Assembly: GCF_003076475.1 (NCBI RefSeq) | Contig: NZ_CP020919.1 | Span: 372,001-436,000 of the forward strand | Origin: Flavobacterium kingsejongi | Lineage (GTDB): Bacteria; Bacteroidota; Bacteroidia; Flavobacteriales; Flavobacteriaceae | DNA length: 64,000 nt | Direction: 5' to 3' | Shown here: piece by piece, positions 42,790 through 51,367 of the stretch | Layout: each line of letters starts with the position of its first letter | How positions within the stretch are numbered: position 1 is the stretch's first letter | The notes under the pieces: model-generated | What the model was told of the DNA's origin: nothing | Seen by the model: only the letters and a program-made list of their open reading frames with translations | The model's database searches: none | Made by a program: the position numbers and the translations under genes

Positions 42790-45700
42790 ATGGTCACATT
42801 CAACTTCAACAAATGGAATACGATCCTTGGATGGTTTACATTTGCTATCGCATTAATTACCTATTCACTCACTGTTGAACCAACATTAAGTTTCTGGGAT
42901 TGTGGAGAATACATAGCCACTTCGGCAAAATTAGAGGTAGGACATCCACCGGGAGCCCCTTTATTTCAGATGCTTGGCGCTTTTTTCGCCATGTTTGCTA
43001 CCGAAGCCAGTAAAGTTGCCTTAATGGTAAATATGCTTTCTGTTTTTTCCAGTGCGTTTACGATTCTTTTCATGTTTTGGTCCCTGACCCTACTGCTCCG
43101 AAAAGTGATTGGGCAATTTTCAGAAATCACAACCAGTAATGCTATTGTTATTTTAGGAAGTGCTTTTGTCGGCTCTTTAGCTTTTACTTTTTCAGACAGT
43201 TTTTGGTATAGCGCAACTGAAGCTGAAGTATATGCCATGGCATCCTTATTAATTGCCCTATTATTCTGGCTTGGCCTTCGCTGGGAACAGGAAATGGACA
43301 CTCCAAGAGGCAATAAATGGTTCTTAATCATCTCTTTGGTTCTCGGACTTTCGTTTGGTGTACACTTTATGGCCCTATTGACAATTCCTTCTTTGGGATT
43401 ATTATATTACTTCAAACATTTCAAAAAAATAACGATTAAGAATTTCATAGTAGCCAATGTGGTTATTGTAGCCATCTTATTCTTTGTCTTTAAATTTTTA
43501 CTTCCGTATACGTTAGGATTCTTTGGTAAAATGGAAATCTTCATGGTAAACAGCCTGGGATTACCATTTAACTCAGGAACTATCTTTGCCGGACTCATTA
43601 TCATTGCATTCTTTTACTTTGGCTTACGATACACGACTAAAAAGAACCTGGTTCAGGCGAACACTTTATTATTAAGTGTTCTTTTTATCCTGATTGGTTT
43701 TTCTACCTGGTTAATGCTTCCGATACGCTCGAATGCCAATGTAGTGATCAATGAAAACAGGCCTTCGGATGCTGCCGAAGTTTTAGCATATTACAACCGG
43801 GAACAATACGGAGAACAAAAAACATTCTACGGACCACAATTCTCAGAAACCTATACCGGATTGGACCCTGTGAATCCATATACGGATGACAAACCCAATT
43901 ACCAAAGGGATTACAAAAGCGGAAAATATATCATTGTAAATAATTATAAAAACGCGAAACAAAACACAAACGACAGTCAAAAAGCGTTTTTACCACGGAT
44001 GTGGAGTCCGGACCATGCCGAAAATTATATGAGATTCACCAATGTTCTGAATTTCACCATAAACTATGATGCGCTACCCGAAGATGCTGACCCACAACAA
44101 TTGGTGGACCTGGTTTCGGAATTCCGCAAAGCTTACAATTCCCATCAGATTGGTGTGGAAGAGTACAATACTTTCCTTAAAACGTATGGCGACTACCTGA
44201 CCATCCAAAAACCAACTACTGCCGACAATATCAAATTCATGTTTGAGTACCAGTTCGGTTACATGTACTGGAGGTATTTGATGTGGAATTTTACCGGCCG
44301 CCAGAACGACATACAGGGAAAATATGACAATCTTAACGGAAACTGGATTAGCGGCATTAAATTCATTGATGAAGCCCGTCTGGGATCACAGGACAATTTA
44401 CCTTCTGATGCATTAAACAATAAAGCAAGAAACACGTATTTCTTCCTGCCATTTATTATTGGATTAATTGGATTCTTCTTCCATGCCAAGAAAGACCTGA
44501 AAAGTTTTTATGTATTATTGGCTTTATTTTTATTCACCAGTATCGCTTTAAAGATATTCCTAAACGAACGCCCATTTGAACCGCGCGAAAGGGATTATGC
44601 TGTAGTAGGTTCATTCTATGTATTTGGAATATGGATTGGCTTTGGCGTGTATGCCATTTATGATTTCATCAAGAACTACCTGAAACCAAAAATTGCAGGA
44701 CCGGTAGTGATTGGGGTTACATTACTTGCTGCACCGGTATTAATGGCTTCCCAAAACTGGGACGATCACGACCGTTCAGGTAAATATACTGCTATTGCAA
44801 TGGCAAAAGCATATTTGAGCTCCTGTGATCCGAATGCTATCTTATTTACTATTGGTGATAATGATACGTTCCCATTATGGTATGCCCAGGAAATCGAGCA
44901 TTTCCGTACCGATGTAAGAATCGTAAATACACAGCTGATCATGACCGACTGGTATATTGACCAGATGAAAGCGAAGGCATATAAATCCGAACCGCTTCCT
45001 ATTTCGTTTAAAAACGATCAGTATATCGGCGGTAAACGTGATTATTCCATCTTCCGAAAAACAACTGAAGGGCGTCTTGACATTAAAGATTTCTTAGATT
45101 TTATAAAATCGGATGATGCCAGAACATTATTGGAATTGCAAAATGGACAAAAAGTACACTACTACCCTACCAACAAAATTAGAATTCCGGTAGACCGCAA
45201 TGCGGTTATTGCGAACAAAGTAGTGAGCCCTAAATATTATGATTCGATTGTTCCCTACATAGACATCGATATTTCCGGCGGATCATTACTCATAAACAGA
45301 CTAATAATGCTGGATATTGTAGCCAATAATAACTGGAAAAGGCCAATCTATTTCACCGGAGGCAGCTTCGGAAATGACGACTATATCTGGATGAAGGATT
45401 ACCTTCAACTGGAAGGTATGACCTATAAACTGGTACCGGTTAAAACACCAATACCAAAAGATGGCAGCCCATTGGATATGGGCCAGATTGATGCGGATAA
45501 AATGTATGATATCGTAATGAAATGGGACTGGGGGAATAGCGAAAGCCAAAAAATATACCACGACCCGGAGACCCGTAAAAACAGTATCTCGTACAGAACC
45601 AACCTAGCGCGTTTGATGGAACAACTCATCAATGAGGGTAAAAAAGACAAGGCTAAGAAAATCATTGATCTTGCCATGACAAAAATGCCTATTGATTATT

Positions 45701-46005
45701 TTGGGTATTACACTTTAGTAGAACCATTCGCTGCCGGCTACTATGAAATCGGAGAAAAAGAGAAGGCTCGTGAAACGCTAACCAAACTGATTGGTAAATA
45801 CCAGGAAGACCTGAATTATTTCGGCGGCCTAAAACCTTCAGAGCAGGAAGCCAATTATATGGACATTGCCACTGATATCGAGCGCTACAGAAGTCTGCTG
45901 ATCATCATGCAGGACCGCGGCGACCTTGATTTCTACGAGAAGAGCCGTAAAGAATTCAATACGATCAATGAACGTTTCAAACGTTTCGGACGTAAAAACC
46001 AATAG
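42790..46005 (+). CDS. DUF2723 multi-pass membrane protein, putative glycosyltransferase
   Basis: A 1071-residue protein. The first ~320 residues and a further block around 550-680 hold at least ten hydrophobic helices; the C-terminal ~370 residues are soluble. The DUF2723 hallmark is near the N-terminus: TLSFWDCGEYIATSAKLEVGHPPG, with Asp-Glu and His-Pro-Pro-Gly between helices 1 and 2, as in GT-C glycosyltransferases. The human relative TMEM260 is a protein O-mannosyltransferase, so a lipid-linked sugar transfer to exported proteins is a reasonable inference, but acceptor and sugar are unknown. The C-terminal soluble part includes IYFTGGSFGNDDYIW. It is monocistronic and closed by a terminator. 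Confidence 0.85.
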   Translation: MVTFNFNKWNTILGWFTFAIALITYSLTVEPTLSFWDCGEYIATSAKLEVGHPPGAPLFQMLGAFFAMFATEASKVALMVNMLSVFSSAFTILFMFWSLTLLLRKVIGQFSEITTSNAIVILGSAFVGSLAFTFSDSFWYSATEAEVYAMASLLIALLFWLGLRWEQEMDTPRGNKWFLIISLVLGLSFGVHFMALLTIPSLGLLYYFKHFKKITIKNFIVANVVIVAILFFVFKFLLPYTLGFFGKMEIFMVNSLGLPFNSGTIFAGLIIIAFFYFGLRYTTKKNLVQANTLLLSVLFILIGFSTWLMLPIRSNANVVINENRPSDAAEVLAYYNREQYGEQKTFYGPQFSETYTGLDPVNPYTDDKPNYQRDYKSGKYIIVNNYKNAKQNTNDSQKAFLPRMWSPDHAENYMRFTNVLNFTINYDALPEDADPQQLVDLVSEFRKAYNSHQIGVEEYNTFLKTYGDYLTIQKPTTADNIKFMFEYQFGYMYWRYLMWNFTGRQNDIQGKYDNLNGNWISGIKFIDEARLGSQDNLPSDALNNKARNTYFFLPFIIGLIGFFFHAKKDLKSFYVLLALFLFTSIALKIFLNERPFEPRERDYAVVGSFYVFGIWIGFGVYAIYDFIKNYLKPKIAGPVVIGVTLLAAPVLMASQNWDDHDRSGKYTAIAMAKAYLSSCDPNAILFTIGDNDTFPLWYAQEIEHFRTDVRIVNTQLIMTDWYIDQMKAKAYKSEPLPISFKNDQYIGGKRDYSIFRKTTEGRLDIKDFLDFIKSDDARTLLELQNGQKVHYYPTNKIRIPVDRNAVIANKVVSPKYYDSIVPYIDIDISGGSLLINRLIMLDIVANNNWKRPIYFTGGSFGNDDYIWMKDYLQLEGMTYKLVPVKTPIPKDGSPLDMGQIDADKMYDIVMKWDWGNSESQKIYHDPETRKNSISYRTNLARLMEQLINEGKKDKAKKIIDLAMTKMPIDYFGYYTLVEPFAAGYYEIGEKEKARETLTKLIGKYQEDLNYFGGLKPSEQEANYMDIATDIERYRSLLIIMQDRGDLDFYEKSRKEFNTINERFKRFGRKNQ

Positions 46006-46024
46006 CATAAAATCTATTTTTGTA

Positions 46025-46061
46025 AATGCAGCATCGCACTTCGCTTTGCTGCATTTTTTTT
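46025..46061 (+). terminator. Terminator of the DUF2723 gene
   Basis: AATGCAGC / GCTGCATT (46025-46032 and 46048-46055) with a 15-base loop, followed by a T-run to 46061. Confidence 0.75.
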
Positions 46062-46078
46062 ATTCGTAATTTTACCTC

Positions 46079-46738
46079 ATGGACTTACTTTGGATAAAAA
46101 CAAATGCTTTTATTAAAGCGATCTTCTTCCGCTACACCTGGTCAATCCCCGTTTCCGGCACTAACAAGCCCGTTTACCTTACTTTTGATGACGGCCCCAC
46201 ACCCGAAATCACCAACTGGGTTTGCGATCAGCTCAAAGCTTATAATGCCAAAGCAACTTTTTTTTGTATCGGGAACAACATTGAGAAAAACCCACAACTT
46301 TTCGATCGCCTTATTGCTGAAAAACATACTATCGGAAACCACACCTATTCGCATCGAAAAGGCTGGCAAACTCCAACATCAATCTATCTGGAAGAAGTAC
46401 TAAAAACGGAAGAAATCATTCGGGAACGGCTTGGATTGTATAACGCTCATTCTTTGCAAAAGTTATTTCGTCCGCCGTATGGCAAAATAAAATTCAGCCA
46501 ATCGTCGAAAATACGAAAAGCCGGCTATAAAATTATTATGTGGGATGTATTGAGTGTGGATTATGATCGTACAACGACTCCGGAAAAGTGCCTGCAAAAT
46601 GTACTGCAAAATGTAGCGCCAGGAAGTATTATTGTTTTCCATGACAGCATAAAAGCATTTAAAAACTTAGAATATGTGCTGCCGGAAACTTTAAAATTCC
46701 TGAAAGAGAATAACTATGAAATGCTGGAAATAGGGTAA
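46079..46738 (+). CDS. Polysaccharide deacetylase family protein (NodB fold)
   Basis: A 219-residue carbohydrate esterase family 4 protein. Motif 1 is YLTFDDGPTPEITNW with the catalytic Asp and metal Asp; motif 2 HTYSHRKG gives two metal-binding His; motif 3 LFRPPYGKIKF follows; then MWDVLSVDYDRT and IVFHDSIKA. It would remove N-acetyl groups from peptidoglycan or a related glycan. There is no clear cleavable signal, only a short hydrophobic N-terminal stretch (FIKAIFFRY), so location is uncertain. It converges with the thioredoxin-like gene at 46759, with 20 bases between stops and no clear terminator. Confidence 0.92.
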   Translation: MDLLWIKTNAFIKAIFFRYTWSIPVSGTNKPVYLTFDDGPTPEITNWVCDQLKAYNAKATFFCIGNNIEKNPQLFDRLIAEKHTIGNHTYSHRKGWQTPTSIYLEEVLKTEEIIRERLGLYNAHSLQKLFRPPYGKIKFSQSSKIRKAGYKIIMWDVLSVDYDRTTTPEKCLQNVLQNVAPGSIIVFHDSIKAFKNLEYVLPETLKFLKENNYEMLEIG

Positions 46739-46758
46739 TTAATTAAAAGCCAGGTTCT

Positions 46759-47055
46759 TTATACCTGCTCTTTCAAAATACCAATGATAGAATTTGCATC
46801 CAATTCTCCGGATTGCCTCCAGATCATTTGACCTTCTTTATAAATCATTAAAGTAGGGAGGCCTTTAATGCGCAATGCCTCTGCTAATTCCTGATTTTTG
46901 TCTACATCAATTTTAATGACTTTAGCCCGGTCTCCCAATGCAGCGGCCACATCACGGATTACCGGATGCATCGCAATGGACGGCTCGTTCCATTCTGTAT
47001 AGAAATCAATCAGAACAGGAATATTGGCATTTATAATTTCTCCAAATTTTGACAT
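46759..47055 (-). CDS. Thioredoxin-fold protein without active-site cysteines
   Basis: A 98-residue protein with clear thioredoxin topology: IPVLIDFYTEW before the active-site turn, KVIKIDVDKNQELAEALRIKGLPTLMIYKEG with the conserved cis-proline, and a C-terminal helix. The WCGPC motif is replaced by W22-N-E-P-S26, and there is no cysteine anywhere in the protein, so it cannot act as a disulfide reductase. A chaperone-like or binding role is an inference. The fold is intact and the frame undamaged, which argues for a maintained function and not decay. It stands alone between the deacetylase and the phosphoesterase. Confidence 0.88.
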   Translation of the reverse strand: MSKFGEIINANIPVLIDFYTEWNEPSIAMHPVIRDVAAALGDRAKVIKIDVDKNQELAEALRIKGLPTLMIYKEGQMIWRQSGELDANSIIGILKEQV

Positions 47056-47130
47056 ACTAGAAAATTTTAATAGCTGTATTTTTAACTCAGGTGTAATGTA
47101 AAACTATACAAATGTAATATAATTCACGAA

Positions 47131-48363
47131 TTACACTATTTTTTTACCTTTTTTTAGTTCTAAAACGGTTATTTCAGGCCAGATTCCCACACGACCAGGA
47201 TAGGCGTGAAACCCAAATCCACGATTCACGTAAATATAGCGGCCAAATTCCTCATACAATCCAGCCCATTGCTTATACACATACTGAACCGGACTCCACT
47301 TAAAGACACCTGGTATTTCAATACCAAACTGCATTCCGTGTGTATGACCACTTAAAGTCAGCTGGAAATTTTTTGCTGCTTTCTTAACCTCATATTCCCA
47401 ATGGGAAGGATCATGGCTCATCAGTACTTTAAAATCCTGTGCGGTCAATCCCTCAGATGCTTTTCCCAAATCACCAGCCTGTTTGAAATTATGGCCCCAG
47501 TTTTCTACGCCCACCAAAGCAATTTTATCAGCTCCTTTGGTAATAAAACGATGTTCATTCAGCAATAATTCAAAGTCAATTTGGCGGTGCAGGTCTTTGA
47601 TGGCTGCAAAATTCGCATCTTTCGCCTCCAGGGAAGGCCAAGTGAGGTATTCCCCGTAATCGTGATTTCCCAAAACCGAATATTTTCCAAATGCAGGTGT
47701 ATTGATCTTTTTAAAGGTTTCAATCCACGGGAGCATTTCATCAGCATGTGCATTTACAATATCTCCGGTAAAAAGAACCATATCTGATCCCTGTTCATTA
47801 ATAAGGTCTATCGCGTAACTGATTTTCTCCGGATTATCAAAACTCCCACTATGGACATCGGAGATTTGCGTGATCGTAAAACCATCGAAACTATCCGGGA
47901 GATCATCGAAAAAAATAGTCTGCTTAATTACCTTAAAATTATATTTCCCCTCAAATATCCCATAGATGAGTGACAAAAAAGGAATCGCTGCAATTCCCAG
48001 CGCAATCTGGCTCACAAACTTACGACGGGCCGGAATAGCACTTTCCGTGACACTGGCCTGCGTGAAATATTGGATCGCAGTTACACACAACCGGTATATA
48101 TCTTCCCCGAACAAAAACAAAGTGATAATCAGCTTTGGAATAAAAACAAGCAATAACAATCCCATAGCGGTCATAGACTGGCTCGTTTGTCCCACACTCC
48201 GGTCAAACTTCAGAAAAGAATATAAAATAAACAGCAATACCACCAAACTGATTAGCGCATAGCCAATTAAAATGCCACGAGTCTTAAAAAGGGTTTTAAA
48301 TGCCTGAAAAGCATACAACTCGACTAATAGCACGACAAAAACAACAACAATCCAACGTATCAT
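47131..48363 (-). CDS. Membrane-anchored metallophosphoesterase (YkuE-like)
   Basis: A 410-residue calcineurin-like phosphoesterase. Residues 1-~125 contain about four hydrophobic helices, and the soluble domain starts near residue 150. Metal ligands are in ITQISDVHSGSF (D-x-H), LFTGDIVNAHADE (G-D), VLGNHDYGEY (GNHD), LMSHDPSHWE and LSGHTHGMQFG (GHTHG). YkuE-type enzymes act on phosphodiesters at the membrane surface; the substrate here is unknown. The next gene upstream is the divergent T9SS cargo gene, 279 bases away; that interval is AT-rich with no further feature except the promoter box noted there. Confidence 0.92.
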   Translation of the reverse strand: MIRWIVVVFVVLLVELYAFQAFKTLFKTRGILIGYALISLVVLLFILYSFLKFDRSVGQTSQSMTAMGLLLLVFIPKLIITLFLFGEDIYRLCVTAIQYFTQASVTESAIPARRKFVSQIALGIAAIPFLSLIYGIFEGKYNFKVIKQTIFFDDLPDSFDGFTITQISDVHSGSFDNPEKISYAIDLINEQGSDMVLFTGDIVNAHADEMLPWIETFKKINTPAFGKYSVLGNHDYGEYLTWPSLEAKDANFAAIKDLHRQIDFELLLNEHRFITKGADKIALVGVENWGHNFKQAGDLGKASEGLTAQDFKVLMSHDPSHWEYEVKKAAKNFQLTLSGHTHGMQFGIEIPGVFKWSPVQYVYKQWAGLYEEFGRYIYVNRGFGFHAYPGRVGIWPEITVLELKKGKKIV

Positions 48364-48616
48364 TCAAAAATAATTTGAAAACAAATAAACAAATTATGGA
48401 AACGTCGTAAATTTAATTGGATAAACTTTAACTTTTTAGAGGAGCAAGCCCCAGTTCAAAAAAATCGATATAGAATTCTTACTAATTTCTTTCGTTATAA
48501 AAGTTTTTTACAAAAATATAATTGTTAAATACTTTAAAATTCCATTGCAATTACCGCTAAAATTAAGAATATACTGCAAAAATCGTATTTCGTTATTTTT
48601 ATTTAATCTAAATAAA

Positions 48617-48624
48617 TAGATTTG
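48617..48624 (+). promoter_or_regulatory. Candidate -7 box of the T9SS cargo gene
   Basis: TAgaTTTG, a full match to the -7 consensus, ends 18-24 bases before the two possible start codons. There is no exact TTG at -33. Confidence 0.45.
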
Positions 48625-48642
48625 CATCAGCAATAATAAATC

Positions 48643-51237
48643 ATGCTCATGAAAAAAATCTACTTCATACTCACAGCACTGATCAGCTGTAGCCAAATGC
48701 AAAGCCAACTTTTTGAGGCAGTTCCCAATTCAGGGTTCCAGGGTGTATTTTTTGGCGACTGTGCCACCGCTGATTTCAATAATGACGGAAAAACAGATTT
48801 TATAATTTCTGGTGCAAAACCCGGTTATACTGGTTTTACAGCAATTTACGAAAACAATAACGGCAGTTTTGCGGCAAACACAATTGCACAACTGGATCAG
48901 CTGATGTATTCTGCCATAGCAGTGGCCGACCTTAACGGAGACAACCGTAATGACATCATTGTTACGGGAACGACTACAACCGGGACAGCAGAAACCGTTT
49001 TTGTAATTTATTACAACAATGGGGACGGTAGTTTCAGCAAAGATAACACGACGGGAATCGTAGGGGTTAACTTTGGATCGCTACAGGTCGCTGATTTTGA
49101 TGGCGACGGACGGAAAGATATCTTGGTAAACGGAAATCCAGGTACTGAATATTCGACAAAAATTTACCGTCAGGGTATCAACGGCACTTTTACTGATATG
49201 AACGCCAATTTAATGGGTACTTATTTTAGTGCTACAAAAGTATTTGATGCCAATGGGGATGGGCACCCGGATATCTTAGTTACAGGTTATAATACTGCCG
49301 GAATACCGGACTCCAAAATATACCTCAATTCCGGTGACGGAACGTTTACTGAAAAACAGACCACACTTGCAGGTGTTTATTTTTCTTCGATCGATGTTGC
49401 TGACATCAATAATGACGGCCATCCGGATCTTCTAATTTCCGGCACTGATACAACACCAAAACAAACGCTTATTATATATATGAATGACGGCACCGGGAAT
49501 TTTACCGAAATGGAAAATAATTTCATCGGTACTTATAATGGCAGTTCAAAATTTGTAGACTATAATAATGACGGCCTAATCGATGTTTTCTCTATTGGCA
49601 GTAATGCAGCAGGACAAAATACCACTCTATTATACAAAAACAACGGGAACGGCACTTTTACAGAAGATACCGCTGCAGCCGCCAGCATAGCCGGACTTAA
49701 CATGTCCCGTGCACAATGGTTCGACTATGATGGGGATGGGGATCTTGATGTGCTGACTATCGGTTTTGAAGGAGGAAATATAGCCCATACCACACTATAC
49801 AAGAATACTACGATTAATCCGGTAACGTGTTCAGAACCGGGAAATACTACGGGGGATACGGGATGTGTAACCTTTACCTACCTTGGTAGCCCGGTGACCT
49901 ACACTACTGTAAGAGGTAGCGATGGCAACATTTGGCTGCAACAAAACTTAGGCAGCAGCAAAGTGGCAGAAACTGTAAATGATGCTGATGCGTATGGGGA
50001 TCTTTTCCAATGGGGACGTCATGATGATGGCCACCAAAAAAGAAACTCCACCACTGCGGCAATTCCAACACCTAACAATCCTTCTGGCATTATTAACAGC
50101 AGTACAGCAGCAGAATTTTATGTTGGATCGCCAGGATGGTGGTCACCGAATGCCTTAACTGACAAATGGGTCGGAAGTACACCTGCCGAAGCCTCTGATG
50201 TTAATGGCTGTGATCCTTGTAAAGCTTTAGGGAACGGATGGAAAATGCCAACCGAAACAGAATGGGAAGCCATTATTGAATCCCAAAATATAGCAAATCC
50301 CGCAACGGCTTTTACCAGCGTATTAAAATTACCAGCCTCAGGATACCGAAGCGCTTCAGGCGCATTAACCTTTGTAGGAACCAGAGGGTACTATTCCAGT
50401 GCCACAACGAGTTCATCTGGTTCGAAGTATCTATATGTAGGAACAACAATTGCCAATCCATCCGCAGGAGGACCAAGAGGACAAGCTTCAGCCGTACGTT
50501 GCTTAAAATATCCTTCCGCTGTAGAGTCTCCTTATTGCAATGTAACGGTAGATTATGATGTAGAGCCTATTACCCGCGTTAGTTTTGCCGGAATCAACAA
50601 TACCAGTTCAGCAACTGTAAACGGAAGCCCAGCTTATGAAAATTTCACTGCAATTTCAGGAACGGTCCATGCAGGCCAATCGTATGAAATCATAGTTGAA
50701 GGGAATACTGCCGGAGCATTTGAACATGACATCCGCGTATTTATTGACTGGAATAAGAATGGTGTTTTCGATATGGATTCCGAATATTATGGATTCTCAT
50801 TGAATCCATCCACAGGAGCAGATGGCGTACAGGCGACAGGTACCATTGCCGTTCCATCCAATGCATTAATGGGCAACACCAGAATGCGAATCATAAAAGA
50901 CCAGTGGAATGTCTATGAAGAAGGTGAATTTCACGGATGTTTAAATGCCTATTACGGACAGGTGGAAGACTATACCTTAGATGTACAGCAAACACTCGGA
51001 GTAATTGATGTCATTAAAAACACCTTTGAGATCTATCCGAACCCAACGCACAATACTGTGACAATAGCAACTGAATCTATCCTAAAATCGGCTCGTGTAT
51101 ACAATCAGCTTGGACAATTAATTGTAGACCAGACCCAACCGGTGATTAACCTATCCCAGGCTCCAACCGGAATTTACATGATTCAGATTGAATTTGAAAA
51201 CGGCCAGACTGCTGTCCGTAAACTTATCAAAAAGTAA
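48643..51237 (+). CDS. Secreted T9SS cargo with FG-GAP/VCBS repeats, FISUMP and GEVED domains and a type A sorting tail
   Basis: An 864-residue exported protein. Two in-frame ATGs, 48643 and 48649 (MKKIYFILTALISC), begin a signal peptide. Residues ~25-385 contain seven calcium-loop motifs of FG-GAP/VCBS type (DFNNDGKTD, DLNGDNRND, DFDGDGRKD, DANGDGHPD, DINNDGHPD, DYNNDGLID, DYDGDGDLD), likely a beta-propeller. Residues ~395-625 resemble the Fibrobacter succinogenes paralogous (FISUMP) domain (DGNIWLQQNLGSSKVA, GNGWKMPTETEWE). Residues ~630-780 are GEVED-like (DWNKNGVFDMDSEYYG, YYGQVEDYTLDV). The last ~75 residues are a type A T9SS tail (FEIYPNPTHNTVTI, APTGIYMIQIEFENGQTAVRKLIKK). Secretion through SprA is expected. 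The ligand or function is unknown. Confidence 0.9.
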   Translation: MLMKKIYFILTALISCSQMQSQLFEAVPNSGFQGVFFGDCATADFNNDGKTDFIISGAKPGYTGFTAIYENNNGSFAANTIAQLDQLMYSAIAVADLNGDNRNDIIVTGTTTTGTAETVFVIYYNNGDGSFSKDNTTGIVGVNFGSLQVADFDGDGRKDILVNGNPGTEYSTKIYRQGINGTFTDMNANLMGTYFSATKVFDANGDGHPDILVTGYNTAGIPDSKIYLNSGDGTFTEKQTTLAGVYFSSIDVADINNDGHPDLLISGTDTTPKQTLIIYMNDGTGNFTEMENNFIGTYNGSSKFVDYNNDGLIDVFSIGSNAAGQNTTLLYKNNGNGTFTEDTAAAASIAGLNMSRAQWFDYDGDGDLDVLTIGFEGGNIAHTTLYKNTTINPVTCSEPGNTTGDTGCVTFTYLGSPVTYTTVRGSDGNIWLQQNLGSSKVAETVNDADAYGDLFQWGRHDDGHQKRNSTTAAIPTPNNPSGIINSSTAAEFYVGSPGWWSPNALTDKWVGSTPAEASDVNGCDPCKALGNGWKMPTETEWEAIIESQNIANPATAFTSVLKLPASGYRSASGALTFVGTRGYYSSATTSSSGSKYLYVGTTIANPSAGGPRGQASAVRCLKYPSAVESPYCNVTVDYDVEPITRVSFAGINNTSSATVNGSPAYENFTAISGTVHAGQSYEIIVEGNTAGAFEHDIRVFIDWNKNGVFDMDSEYYGFSLNPSTGADGVQATGTIAVPSNALMGNTRMRIIKDQWNVYEEGEFHGCLNAYYGQVEDYTLDVQQTLGVIDVIKNTFEIYPNPTHNTVTIATESILKSARVYNQLGQLIVDQTQPVINLSQAPTGIYMIQIEFENGQTAVRKLIKK

Positions 51238-51285
51238 TTTTTAGTTAGTTTTTTATCCATTTTTATTTTTTTTGTTTAGGGGAAA

Positions 51286-51318
51286 CCGCTGCATTATCTT
51301 TTTTGCAGCGGTTTTTTA
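51286..51318 (+). terminator. Terminator of the T9SS cargo gene
   Basis: ACCGCTGCA / TGCAGCGGT (9-bp stem) followed by a T-run, about 50 bases after the stop codon. Confidence 0.85.
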
Positions 51319-51347
51319 TTGATACTAATATTAAGTTTGTAATTTTG
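51319..51347 (+). promoter_or_regulatory. Promoter of polA
   Basis: TTG at 51319-51321, an 18-base spacer and TAatTTTG at 51340-51347, ending 20 bases before the polA ATG. It matches the Bacteroidota pattern at both boxes. Confidence 0.6.
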
Positions 51348-51367
51348 GAAACCTTTAAAAAAGAATT

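Noticed and set aside
48364..48616. Hidden gene or RNA between the phosphoesterase and the T9SS cargo gene
   Set aside because: The stretch is very AT-rich with no frame, stable hairpin or repeat that I can support.
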